NCBI RefSeq assembly: GCF_041380365.1
Contig: NZ_CP159981.1
Span: 1,550,001 to 1,614,000 of the forward strand
Length of the DNA stretch: 64,000 bases
Source of the DNA: Buchananella sp. 14KM1171
Lineage (GTDB): Bacteria; Actinomycetota; Actinomycetes; Actinomycetales; Actinomycetaceae
Reading direction: 5' to 3'
Shown: piece after piece, positions 17,149 to 25,939 of the stretch
Position numbering within the stretch: the first letter of the stretch is position 1
Layout: each line of letters begins with the position of its first letter
Program-made: the position numbers and the translations under genes
Notes under the pieces: model-generated
What the model saw: the letters and a program-made list of their open reading frames with translations, nothing else
Databases searched by the model: none
What the model was told of the DNA's origin: nothing

Positions 17149-17763
17149 GTGAGTGAGTATCCAGAGGACGAGTTCGATCGCGCCGCAGAAGGCGTGCCGG
17201 AGGGCGTGCACCGCGCCCCTGAGCCGTGGTGGCGCGGGCTGCTGCCCTATCTGGTCGTGATCGTGGCCGTGCCGCTGGTGGCGTGGGCGGGCGTGGCGCT
17301 GCTGTCCAAGATGGGGGCCACCAACCCGACCACCCCCACCACGCCGTCGGCCGTGGCGCCGGCTGTTCCCACGCAGCAGTCCAACGAGGAGGCCGCGGCG
17401 CAGGCCCCGGAGGAGACCACCGCCCCGGCGGAGACGCAGGCACCGCCGGCCGAGCCGACTGAGGAGGCAGCGCCCGCAGAGGAGCCCGCTGACCGCAGTA
17501 TCAACGTGGTGGTCTACAACGCCACTGACGTGGCGGGCCTGGCTGGTGGAGCCGCCGACAAGGCCAAGGCGGCTGGATACACCAACGCTGCGGCCAAGAA
17601 CTTTGAGGGCACCGCCCCGAGTGAGAACACCGTCTACTACGCCGGTGAGGCCAACGCCGTTGAGGCGAAGGAGGTGGCCGCCGCGCTCGGTATCACCGCA
17701 GTGGTGGACGACGCTGCCGCCGCGCAGTCGGCTCCCGTTGTCGTTGTGTTGGTTACACAGTAG
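17149..17763 (+). CDS. LytR C-terminal domain membrane protein
   Basis: This 204-aa protein has a short acidic cytoplasmic tail, one membrane helix at ~28-50, an Ala/Pro/Glu/Thr-rich linker (~55-115) and a LytR_C domain (~117-204) starting INVVVYNATDVAGLA. LytR_C domains sit at the end of LytR-CpsA-Psr proteins; here the domain stands alone without the ligase domain. A role at the cell wall is inferred, not shown. The GTG start at 17149 follows no strong Shine-Dalgarno sequence and the leader is short. A strong terminator follows, separating it from groEL. The placement between ung and groEL resembles other actinobacteria. Confidence 0.82.
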   Translation: MSEYPEDEFDRAAEGVPEGVHRAPEPWWRGLLPYLVVIVAVPLVAWAGVALLSKMGATNPTTPTTPSAVAPAVPTQQSNEEAAAQAPEETTAPAETQAPPAEPTEEAAPAEEPADRSINVVVYNATDVAGLAGGAADKAKAAGYTNAAAKNFEGTAPSENTVYYAGEANAVEAKEVAAALGITAVVDDAAAAQSAPVVVVLVTQ

Positions 17764-17786
17764 GGAGAAACTGCGGCTTGAAACGG

Positions 17787-17823
17787 GTGTGCCCCTCGCG
17801 AACAACGCGAGGGGCACACTTGC
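17787..17823 (+). terminator. Terminator after the LytR_C gene
   Basis: A perfect 14-bp stem (GTGTGCCCCTCGCG with CGCGAGGGGCACAC) and five-base loop lie 24 bases past the stop codon, followed by TTGC. Its 3' edge overlaps the first CIRCE-like element. Confidence 0.8.
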
Positions 17824-17845
17824 ACTCTCGGGGGCAGAGTGCCAG
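17819..17845 (+). promoter_or_regulatory. Upstream CIRCE-like HrcA operator
   Basis: CTTGCACTC-N9-GAGTGCCAG matches the CIRCE consensus TTAGCACTC-N9-GAGTGCTAA with the exact nine-base spacer and an intact GCACTC/GAGTGC core. HrcA repressor is expected to bind it. It is the first of two copies before groEL. Confidence 0.75.
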
Positions 17846-17852
17846 AGTTGGG

Positions 17853-17879
17853 TTAGCACTCCCCAGGTGGGAGTGACAA
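17853..17879 (+). promoter_or_regulatory. Downstream CIRCE HrcA operator
   Basis: TTAGCACTC-N9-GAGTGACAA has a perfect left arm and two changes in the right arm compared with the CIRCE consensus. Its centre lies 34 bp from that of the upstream copy and ~128 bases before the groEL start. Confidence 0.88.
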
Positions 17880-17993
17880 GACAACCCGGTTGAGCCGCGA
17901 GGTAAGGCGGGGCGCCGCAATCGCGTGGCGGCCCAAGAGATCGTCCGTCGCGGGCGTGGCCAACCACCCACACGTATTCGTGAAGGAACGTAA

Positions 17994-19622
<1,629 letters not shown>

Positions 19623-19702
19623 TCGCCCTCTAGCGGAGGCTCGCGCGGTTCCCGGTAGGGGTGCGGGCGGACGCAAACGACGGAGCTAGGTTCTCCGCAG
19701 GA

Positions 19703-19742
19703 GGCTTTGGCCCCGGCAGCAGTAGCTGCCGGGGCCAAAGCC
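19703..19742. terminator. Bidirectional hairpin between groEL and the WXG100 gene
   Basis: An 18-bp perfect inverted repeat (19703-19720 with 19725-19742, loop AGTA) lies between two convergent genes. It lacks a long T-run on either side but is very stable and well placed to stop both transcripts. Confidence 0.75.
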
Positions 19743-19771
19743 GCATTGGCGCGGCGTGCCGGGGCGGGGCG

Positions 19772-20062
19772 CTACCTTCCGCCGAACATGCCTGCGGCCT
19801 GGGACTCGGCGGCCGAGTAGGTGTTGGCGGCGGCGTCCAGCTGAAGGCCGATCATCTCGAGGTTGGACTCCACCACCGCCTGGGTTGCCCGCCATTCCTC
19901 CGCCACCGCAGCGAAGGCAGCGGAGGCGGAGCCGGTCCACGAAGACTGCAAGGCGGTCAGGTGGGACATCATTGCCGAGACCTCGGCAGAGATGGAGCCC
20001 ATTGAGGCGCGCGTGCGGGCGGCAGCGGCCGCCACTTCTGCAGAATCAACTTGGAAACGCAT
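19772..20062 (-). CDS. WXG100-family (ESAT-6-like) type VII secretion protein
   Basis: This 96-aa protein has the size and helix-turn-helix hairpin of WXG100 proteins, with the motif SWTGSASAAF at ~41-50 between two helical arms. It ends in AAGMFGGR, without the usual YxxxD/E tail. Such proteins are exported as dimers by the EccC ATPase of type VII systems. The ATG at 20062 has a clear GAAGGAAA ribosome site. It is divergent from the toxin operon and there is no second WXG100 partner or Ecc gene in the window, so it would depend on secretion machinery encoded elsewhere. Confidence 0.92.
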   Translation of the reverse strand: MRFQVDSAEVAAAAARTRASMGSISAEVSAMMSHLTALQSSWTGSASAAFAAVAEEWRATQAVVESNLEMIGLQLDAAANTYSAAESQAAGMFGGR

Positions 20063-20302
20063 TGGATTTCCTTCCGTCTCGTTAGGGGATTGCCCCCAAA
20101 GCTAGGCAGGGGAGGAGGGGCCCCAGAAGGGGGAGCGCGCGGCGTGCAGGAAGCGGCGGGCCGGGGCGTGGCTGTGGATAGCGCCCGTCCACAGGAAGCG
20201 TTGGATCGGTCACCTGACGCCCATTGCGCAGAGCGCATTCGCGTGCGGTGTTAGCCTGGCAATAGTTTCAAGGTGTAATCCGTGCGGACATCGGAGGAAA
20301 AA

Positions 20303-20749
20303 GTGAGGCTCAAAGAGGTTGTCAAGTCGGACAATGGTGTCTGGGCGAGCTACCACTTCTACGGTACGTGGCGCTCCACGTGGGACTTCATCCTGGAGAC
20401 AGCACAGTTGATTCTCTACACGGAGTTCGACCCAACCCACCTGGTGGAAGTGGGGTTGAGAGGCGAGGAGAACCGCAGGATCACGGAGGAACTCGCAAGG
20501 GTAAACGGAGACCTGAGAAGGAGCGTTGCAGCCACGGAGCACGACATCCTGGTCGTCGCCGGTGACAGCAAATCAATGGGTTTCCCTGTGAGATTCACGT
20601 TCTTCAACAATACGGACCGCATCATCCTGGACGCCAAACTGGAGTCTTTAAGGGAACAGGACCGGGAGAACCCGGAAGTCTTCACCCAGTACCTTTCCTC
20701 TCTCGAGATTTCGGGGTACGCCGCGATGGCCCGCAAGGGAATGTTCTAG
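20303..20749 (+). CDS. Unrecognised 148-aa protein at the head of the toxin operon
   Basis: I do not recognise the family. The protein has a mixed alpha/beta pattern, no signal peptide and no membrane helix, is rich in Arg, Glu and Asp, and contains WASYHFYGTWRSTWDF near its start. The GTG at 20303 is chosen over a GTG at 20282 because GGAGG lies five bases before it. It precedes the toxin gene by 58 bases on the same strand. By position it could be a secretion partner or chaperone for the toxin, or an additional immunity factor; nothing in the sequence settles this. Confidence 0.75.
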   Translation: MRLKEVVKSDNGVWASYHFYGTWRSTWDFILETAQLILYTEFDPTHLVEVGLRGEENRRITEELARVNGDLRRSVAATEHDILVVAGDSKSMGFPVRFTFFNNTDRIILDAKLESLREQDRENPEVFTQYLSSLEISGYAAMARKGMF

Positions 20750-20807
20750 TGGGAACCGGTGTGGACCAGAAGCCTCGCCTCCCTCTGTCCAATGCCGCGA
20801 TGAGCCA

Positions 20808-22568
20808 ATGAGCGGGCGTCCAACAGATTGGAGCGCCGTTGGTCTGCCCGCCGACCCCACTCCGGGAGACCCAGCGGTTGTTCGAGATGGCGCGCAGCGC
20901 TACCTGGGGGTCGCTGATGCGATAAAGGCGTGCGCGGCTAATCTGCGTGCCCTGGACGCGGGGGACTCCAGCCAGGCCGAGAGTGTGCGGGCGCTCATGG
21001 AAACGCGGGACACGATCGTGGACGGCGTAAACGCCGCAGAGGCGCGCTATAGGAGCGCCGGTAGTGCGCTCGAAACCTACGCGTTTCGGCTAGACCAGGT
21101 GCAGTCTGACACTCTCCTTGCGCTCTACGCTGCTCAGAACGCTGTGGCGGTGCGGGAGGATGCCACACGCCGTAGGCGCCAGTTCGAGGAACTTGCCGAG
21201 GACTACGAGGCGGCAGCCGATGAGCACGGGCAAGACCAGTACGCCCTTTACACGCGGCTTGCCGGCTGGGCGGACGAGGACGTTGCGGACGCGGAAGCGG
21301 AGATTGGGCGTCAGGTTGAGGCGATCCAGACTGCTGTAAGTGAACGCGATCAGGCGGCACAGAACGCGATCGATGCGATCAAGGGGGCTGTGGAAGCGGA
21401 TGGTCTTTCAGATTCCTTGTGGGATGACTGGGGCTCCAAGGTCATCGGCTGGATATCTGCCGTAGCGGGCGCAATCTCAAAGTTTGCCGGCATTCTCGCG
21501 TTGGTCTTTGCGTTTATTCCAGTTGTAGGGCCGGTACTTGCGGCAGGGTTCGGGGCGATTGCCGCGGTTACTGGAGTGGTGGCGGCCATGGCCGACATTG
21601 TCTTGTATGTGGCGGGCGAAAAGACGCTGCTCGAGGTGGTTGTGTCGGTAGGTTTTGCCGCGCTTGGCTGCGTGGGGCTTGGTGGGCTGCGGGGGGCTGC
21701 AGGAGCCGTCAAGAACATGTCTCCCAAGGTTCTCTTCGCGATGGGAAAAGCCACAAAGGGAGCGAGCCTCAAGGGGTTTGTGTTCGGCTACGGAAGAAAT
21801 ATCCGCAAGACAGGCGAGGCCCTTGCTGTGGGTGGATTGAATGCAGTGCGTATGCTACCAAAAGCGTTGCGCCATCCAGTTCAGACTGTGCGCAGAATGC
21901 ATGCCTCCGTAATGGAAATTCGCAATCGCATGATTGACATGACGAAGCCTCGCGAAGGTCGCGCGATGATGACGCCGGGCGAGCGGGAAGCATCGCGCGC
22001 AAAGTTCAAGTATCTGGAGGGAAAAAACGTTCACTGGGATAATTTTGAGCGGCATCAATGGGATTCGGAATCTAGTATTCACCTTGTCGAGGACCTTGAA
22101 TTCAGGTACGGGGCGAAGGCGGACGGAACGCCCAGGTCGCAGGTTGAATGGGAGAATGAGTTCCTCGTGTGGAATATAAAAGACAACTCCCTGATTCCAG
22201 ATCTTCCGCCAAATAATGGTTTTGTTCCAGGTACGGAGAGATTCTATAACTCCCTGGAGGAGTATCTGGCGGCGGGGCACGACCTTCACCTAGATAGGAT
22301 TGGCCATCCAGGTGGGAAGTTCTTTGCTGAGGCGCCCGGCGGTGTGCCCATCTCGGCTGAGAAACGAGGAATCGATCCGCGCGGCTACGATCACCCCCAT
22401 TATTCGTATCAGATAACTGGCTCGCTAGACGGGTTTATGATCAAAGTCGGGGAAATCGCCCCCGCTCTGGGTTCTCCAGGTGGTGGGATTCAGGTCCAGT
22501 TCATTGAAACGGCTAAGGGTATCGTCTGGACCGGGGCTGACCTGAAGGGGGGAGGTGTGCTGAAGTAA
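20808..22568 (+). CDS. Type VII polymorphic toxin with TNT-like NAD+ glycohydrolase domain
   Basis: This 586-aa protein has an N-terminal helical region (~1-200) typical of type VII secreted polymorphic toxins, a hydrophobic central part (~210-300), a basic linker, and a C-terminal TNT-like domain (~466-583). The last contains LPPNNGF, LDRIGHPGGKFF and IAPALGSPGGGIQVQF, following the order of tuberculosis necrotizing toxin: a first Arg (here Arg497), a second basic residue (candidate Arg520) and the active-site Gln (here Gln562). TNT of CpnT hydrolyses NAD+. The domain is complete, so activity is likely. The first immunity-like gene begins two bases after the stop. A/T-rich codons rise sharply in the second half, suggesting transfer. 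No close Ecc genes are present. Confidence 0.88.
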   Translation: MSGRPTDWSAVGLPADPTPGDPAVVRDGAQRYLGVADAIKACAANLRALDAGDSSQAESVRALMETRDTIVDGVNAAEARYRSAGSALETYAFRLDQVQSDTLLALYAAQNAVAVREDATRRRRQFEELAEDYEAAADEHGQDQYALYTRLAGWADEDVADAEAEIGRQVEAIQTAVSERDQAAQNAIDAIKGAVEADGLSDSLWDDWGSKVIGWISAVAGAISKFAGILALVFAFIPVVGPVLAAGFGAIAAVTGVVAAMADIVLYVAGEKTLLEVVVSVGFAALGCVGLGGLRGAAGAVKNMSPKVLFAMGKATKGASLKGFVFGYGRNIRKTGEALAVGGLNAVRMLPKALRHPVQTVRRMHASVMEIRNRMIDMTKPREGRAMMTPGEREASRAKFKYLEGKNVHWDNFERHQWDSESSIHLVEDLEFRYGAKADGTPRSQVEWENEFLVWNIKDNSLIPDLPPNNGFVPGTERFYNSLEEYLAAGHDLHLDRIGHPGGKFFAEAPGGVPISAEKRGIDPRGYDHPHYSYQITGSLDGFMIKVGEIAPALGSPGGGIQVQFIETAKGIVWTGADLKGGGVLK

Positions 22569-22570
22569 CG

Positions 22571-23101
22571 ATGTGGAGGAGTCTCAACCGCTACACGCAA
22601 GAGTTGGTCCGAGTTTCGGGTTGCGAGTTCAGGTCGACAAACATCACGTTCGGTGGCGGGTACTCGTTCGGGTACGCCGGAGATTTGTCTATCCATATAT
22701 TTAAAGAGAAGGGGCTGTATAAGGTCGGGGCGTCGGAGCGTTATGAAGATGTGTTTGTTGACCTTGTGAGCCGGAGGCTCGATGCTGCCGAGCGGTGGTT
22801 TGTGAAGTGTGTGGGGGATGTGCGGCGTGCCTATTATGATGGGTCTCCCACTATTGAATTGCCCGCAGGTTTAAAAGATGTGCGTGCGGGGTATCAAGTT
22901 CGCGGGCTCGAGGGTGCTTGGTCCACTCTGGTCAGGAGCGACGGGACCGAGGTGCCGGTGGCGATTCTAGGTACTGTTTGGGAGGACTATTCCAACATTG
23001 CTAAGTATTCCCACATTGCCGACCTGCCGGTGGGTGAGCTGGCCCAGTCCTACATGGACCCGGCGGGCGCACCGCTCCTCAGTGACTATGTGCGCAGATG
23101 A
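22571..23101 (+). CDS. Immunity-like paralogue 1 (type I head, type a tail)
   Basis: This 176-aa protein directly follows the toxin (two-base gap), so it is the best candidate for the cognate antitoxin that blocks the TNT domain in the producing cell. The head has FRSTNITFGGGYSFGYAGD and KEKGLYKVG; the middle has LDAAERWF; the tail has YQVRGLEGAWSTL and the shared end YSHIADLPVG...SYMDPAGAPLLSDYVRR. It has no membrane helix or signal. The size is close to that of the known ~20-kDa immunity factor for TNT. It may belong to the Imm61-type group, but this is from memory and untested. It is A/T-rich for this genome. Confidence 0.75.
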   Translation: MWRSLNRYTQELVRVSGCEFRSTNITFGGGYSFGYAGDLSIHIFKEKGLYKVGASERYEDVFVDLVSRRLDAAERWFVKCVGDVRRAYYDGSPTIELPAGLKDVRAGYQVRGLEGAWSTLVRSDGTEVPVAILGTVWEDYSNIAKYSHIADLPVGELAQSYMDPAGAPLLSDYVRR

Positions 23102-23154
23102 CGCATTGCCAGGATTAGGCGTGACTGCGAGGTCTACGCGTGAGGAGTGCTGAA

Positions 23155-23682
23155 GTGGTCTTGTGGAGGATTTTGAATCGCTACACGCAAGAATTGGGGC
23201 GGGTGCAGGGTTGCAGCCTGGGGGTGACCGGCAAGACTGGCGGCTACATGTTTGGTTTCGGGGACTATATTTATTTCCACATATATAAAGAGGGAGGGGT
23301 GTATAAGGTCGGTAAGTCCTCACGTGACGGCGGTGTGTTTGCCGAGCTTTGCAGTTCTCGATTTGATGCCGCCGAGAGATGGTTTATAAAACGCGTGGGC
23401 GAGATTCATAGGAACTACAGGGGCCTACCGGAGATTAAGTTGCCAGGCGATGCGGCCGAGGTGAGTAGCGGTTACGAGGTGCGTGCGCTTGGCGCGGCCT
23501 GGTCCACCTTGGACAGGAGTGATGGAACAACGGTCCCCATCACAATGTCGGGAGATTTTACTGGGAGATACTGTCGCATTGTCCAGTACTCCCACATTGC
23601 CGACCTGCCGGTGGGTGAGCTGGCCCGGTCCTACATGGACCCGGCGGGCGCACCGCTCCTCAGTGACTATTTGCGCAGATGA
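23155..23682 (+). CDS. Immunity-like paralogue 2 (type II head, type b tail)
   Basis: This 175-aa paralogue of the gene before it has a different head (TGGYMFGFGDYIYFHIYKE) and a different tail (GDAAEV..GYEVRALGAAWSTLDRSDGTTVPITMSGDF), then the same terminal block. The start is uncertain: a GTG at 23155 has GAGGAG at good spacing, while a TTG at 23161 aligns with the ATG of copy 1; a longer GTG at 23140 is less likely. The 53-base gap before it contains a leader sequence repeated before the other copies. Confidence 0.72.
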   Translation: MVLWRILNRYTQELGRVQGCSLGVTGKTGGYMFGFGDYIYFHIYKEGGVYKVGKSSRDGGVFAELCSSRFDAAERWFIKRVGEIHRNYRGLPEIKLPGDAAEVSSGYEVRALGAAWSTLDRSDGTTVPITMSGDFTGRYCRIVQYSHIADLPVGELARSYMDPAGAPLLSDYLRR

Positions 23683-23741
23683 CCCATTGCCAGGATTAGG
23701 TCTGACGATGAAGCGTACGCGAAGGGGGTGTTGAGATAACG

Positions 23742-24263
23742 GTGTGGAGAAGTCTCAACCACTACACACAAGAGTTGGGGCGCGTGCACGGTTGTGACCT
23801 GAGGTGGTCGAGCCGAACTGGTGGGTATGTGTTTGAATACGCAGACTATGTATATCTTCACATATTTAGAGAGAAGAGGAGGTATAAGGTTGGGAAGTCG
23901 TCGCGCGACGGTGACGTGTTCGTCGAGTTTGTCAGTCCGCAGTTTGACGCGGCTGAGAGATGGTTTGTAATGCGCATGGGGGAGATTTGCAGAAGGTATA
24001 GAGGCCTGCGGATGATTAAATTGCCTCGCAGTTTAAGTGATGTGCGTGCGGGGTATCGAGTTCGTAGGCTCGAGGGTGCTTGGTCCACTCTGGTCAGGAG
24101 TGACGGGACCGAGGTGCCGGTGGCGGTGCTGGGGACTGTTACCGAGCGACACTCCAACATTGCTGAGTATTCCCACATTGCCGACCTGCCGGTGGGTGAG
24201 CTGGCAAAGTCCTATATGGACCCGGCGGGCGCGCCGCTCCTCAGCGACTATGTGCGCAGATGA
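23742..24263 (+). CDS. Immunity-like paralogue 3 (type II head, type a tail)
   Basis: This 173-aa paralogue combines a head like copy 2 (TGGYVFEYADYVYLHIF) with a tail like copies 1 and 4 (VRAGYRVRRLEGAWSTLVRSDGTEV in two parts). The GTG start aligns with the starts of copies 1 and 4. The core is the most diverged of the five, with substitutions such as MRMGEICRRY. It keeps the shared C-terminal block, with LAKSYMDPAG instead of LAQSYMDPAG. Confidence 0.72.
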   Translation: MWRSLNHYTQELGRVHGCDLRWSSRTGGYVFEYADYVYLHIFREKRRYKVGKSSRDGDVFVEFVSPQFDAAERWFVMRMGEICRRYRGLRMIKLPRSLSDVRAGYRVRRLEGAWSTLVRSDGTEVPVAVLGTVTERHSNIAEYSHIADLPVGELAKSYMDPAGAPLLSDYVRR

Positions 24264-24322
24264 CGTGTTGCCTGGATTAGGCGTGACGGCGAGGCTTACG
24301 TACAGGGGGTGGTGAAACCGTG

Positions 24323-24850
24323 ATGTGGAGGAGTCTCAACCGTTACACACAAGAGTTGGCGCGAATTTCGAATTGCGAATTCAGGTCGACAAGCATCACG
24401 TTCGGTGGCGGGTACTCGTTCGGGTACGCCGGAGATTTGTATATCCATATATATAAAGAGAAGGGGCTCTATAAGGTTGGTACGGCGTCACGTGATCGTT
24501 CAGTCTTTCCATACGTGGTCAGTCGGAGACTTGATGCCGCCGAGCGGTGGTTTGTGAAGTGTGTGGGGGATGTACGGCGTACGTACGACGGGTCTCCCAC
24601 TATTGAATTGCCCGCAGGTTTAAAAGATGTGCGTGCGGGGTATCAAGTTCGCGGGCTCGAGGGTGCTTGGTCCACTCTGGTCAGGAGCGACGGGACCGAG
24701 GTGCCGGTGGCGATTCTAGGTACTGTTTGGGAGGACTATTCCGACATTGCTAAGTATTCCCACATTGCCGACCTGCCGGTGGGTGATCTGGCCCAGTCCT
24801 ACATGGACCCGGCGGGCGCACCGCTCCTCAGCGACTATGTGCGCAGATGA
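24323..24850 (+). CDS. Immunity-like paralogue 4 (type I head, type a tail)
   Basis: This 175-aa protein is the closest relative of copy 1. The head (FRSTSITFGGGYSFGYAGD) and everything from LPAGLKDVRAGY onward are nearly identical in protein and DNA; only ~25 residues after KEKGLYKVG differ (TASRDRSVFPYVV against ASERYEDVFVDLV). The ATG at 24323 aligns with copy 1; a GTG immediately before it could also be used. The near identity of the 3' halves points to recent duplication or gene conversion. Confidence 0.74.
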   Translation: MWRSLNRYTQELARISNCEFRSTSITFGGGYSFGYAGDLYIHIYKEKGLYKVGTASRDRSVFPYVVSRRLDAAERWFVKCVGDVRRTYDGSPTIELPAGLKDVRAGYQVRGLEGAWSTLVRSDGTEVPVAILGTVWEDYSDIAKYSHIADLPVGDLAQSYMDPAGAPLLSDYVRR

Positions 24851-24903
24851 CGAATTGCCAGGATTGGGCGTGACGGCGAGGTCTACGCGTGAGGAGTGCT
24901 GAA

Positions 24904-25446
24904 GTGGTCTTGTGGAGGATTCTCAACCGCTACACGCAAGAGTTAGCGCGGATGCAAACGTGCTCGTTTAGGTCGACAAACATGGAGTCCGGCAGCGGGT
25001 ACGCGTTCGGCTTCGCCGGCGATTTGTATATTCACATTTATAAAGAGCGGGGGCTATATAAGGTGGGAGGCTCCGAGCGTGCCAGCAGCATTTGGGCCGA
25101 GCTTTTCAGTTCTCGGCTAGATGCAGCTGAGAGATGGTTCATTAAGCGTGTTGGAGAGATTCATAGGCACTTTATGAGTTTGCCGGAGATCGAGCTGCCG
25201 GGCGATGCGGCCGAGGTGAGGGGCGGTTACGAGGTGCGTGCGCTTGGTGCAGCCTGGTCCACCTTGGACAGGAGTGATGGAACAACGGTCCCCATTACAA
25301 TGTCGGGAGATTTTACTGGGAGATACTGTCGCATTGTCGAGTACTCCCACATTGCCGACCTGCCGGTGGGTGATCTGGCCCAGTCCTACATGGACCCGGC
25401 GGGCGCACCGCTGCTCAGCGACTACGTGGTGAAACGACCCGACTAG
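24904..25446 (+). CDS. Immunity-like paralogue 5 (type I head, type b tail)
   Basis: This 180-aa final copy of the array joins a type I head (SGYAFGFAGDLYIHIYKERG) to a type b tail nearly identical to that of copy 2 (YEVRALGAAWSTLDRSDGTT, ITMSGDFTGRYCRIV). It ends in SDYVVKRPD instead of SDYVRR, so the array boundary altered its tail. The start context is identical to copy 2: GTG at 24904 after GAGGAG, or TTG at 24910. About 40 bases after its stop begins the left copy of the repeat that flanks the insertion sequence. Confidence 0.72.
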   Translation: MVLWRILNRYTQELARMQTCSFRSTNMESGSGYAFGFAGDLYIHIYKERGLYKVGGSERASSIWAELFSSRLDAAERWFIKRVGEIHRHFMSLPEIELPGDAAEVRGGYEVRALGAAWSTLDRSDGTTVPITMSGDFTGRYCRIVEYSHIADLPVGDLAQSYMDPAGAPLLSDYVVKRPD

Positions 25447-25485
25447 CGGGACACGGCTGCGGCACGGACGCCCGCCCCTCGCTTC

Positions 25486-25939
25486 CTAGAGCTCTGGCCC
25501 GTCAGTGGCGGCACCAAGGCCCTCGCCGCCCGCCGTGGGTAGCCCGGCGTTACCCACCTCCACCGCTGCCGGCTCGGCAGCGGTCACGGGCGCTGCGGGA
25601 CGCTTCGCGGCAACCGGCGCTGCGGGGCGCGGGTCAAAGGCGTCCAGGTCCTCCAGGCAGGTCTCCAGGGTGGAGAAGTCGTCCTCGGCCGCGCGCGGAC
25701 AGTCCAGGGCCGCCATCAGCTCGGCCACGCTGCGCCGCTGCGGGGCGGGCGCAACCACGGGCGCCAGCGCCTGGGTGCTGTCGATCTCCAGACCCGGCAC
25801 CGGCTCGATCCGCTGCGTCACCTCCATGCGGTGCACGCCATCACTGCCGTCGGCGGCAACCGGCTTAGCAGTGCCGGCAACCGGCTTTGCGGCACCGGCC
25901 GCCGGGTTAGCAGCGCTTACCACCGGCTTAGCAGCTCCG
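25486..25939 (-). pseudogene. Left copy of the 454-bp flanking repeat: 3' fragment of the HD gene
   Basis: These 454 bases are identical, as far as I can read, to 27673-28126, which is the last third of the HD-family gene. The fragment keeps the stop codon and ~150 codons but has no start of its own and runs into the insertion sequence. It is best explained as an unusually long target duplication made by the element. Confidence 0.88.

Noticed and set aside
20240..20282. Promoter with TGTAAT just before the 148-aa gene, and a TTAGCCTGGC iron-box-like sequence
   Set aside because: The -35 region is weak and the box lacks the second half, so neither is supported enough to list.
19772..25446. 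A complete type VII secretion locus
   Set aside because: No EccB, EccC, EccD, EccE or MycP-like gene occurs in the window; only substrates and immunity-like genes are seen.
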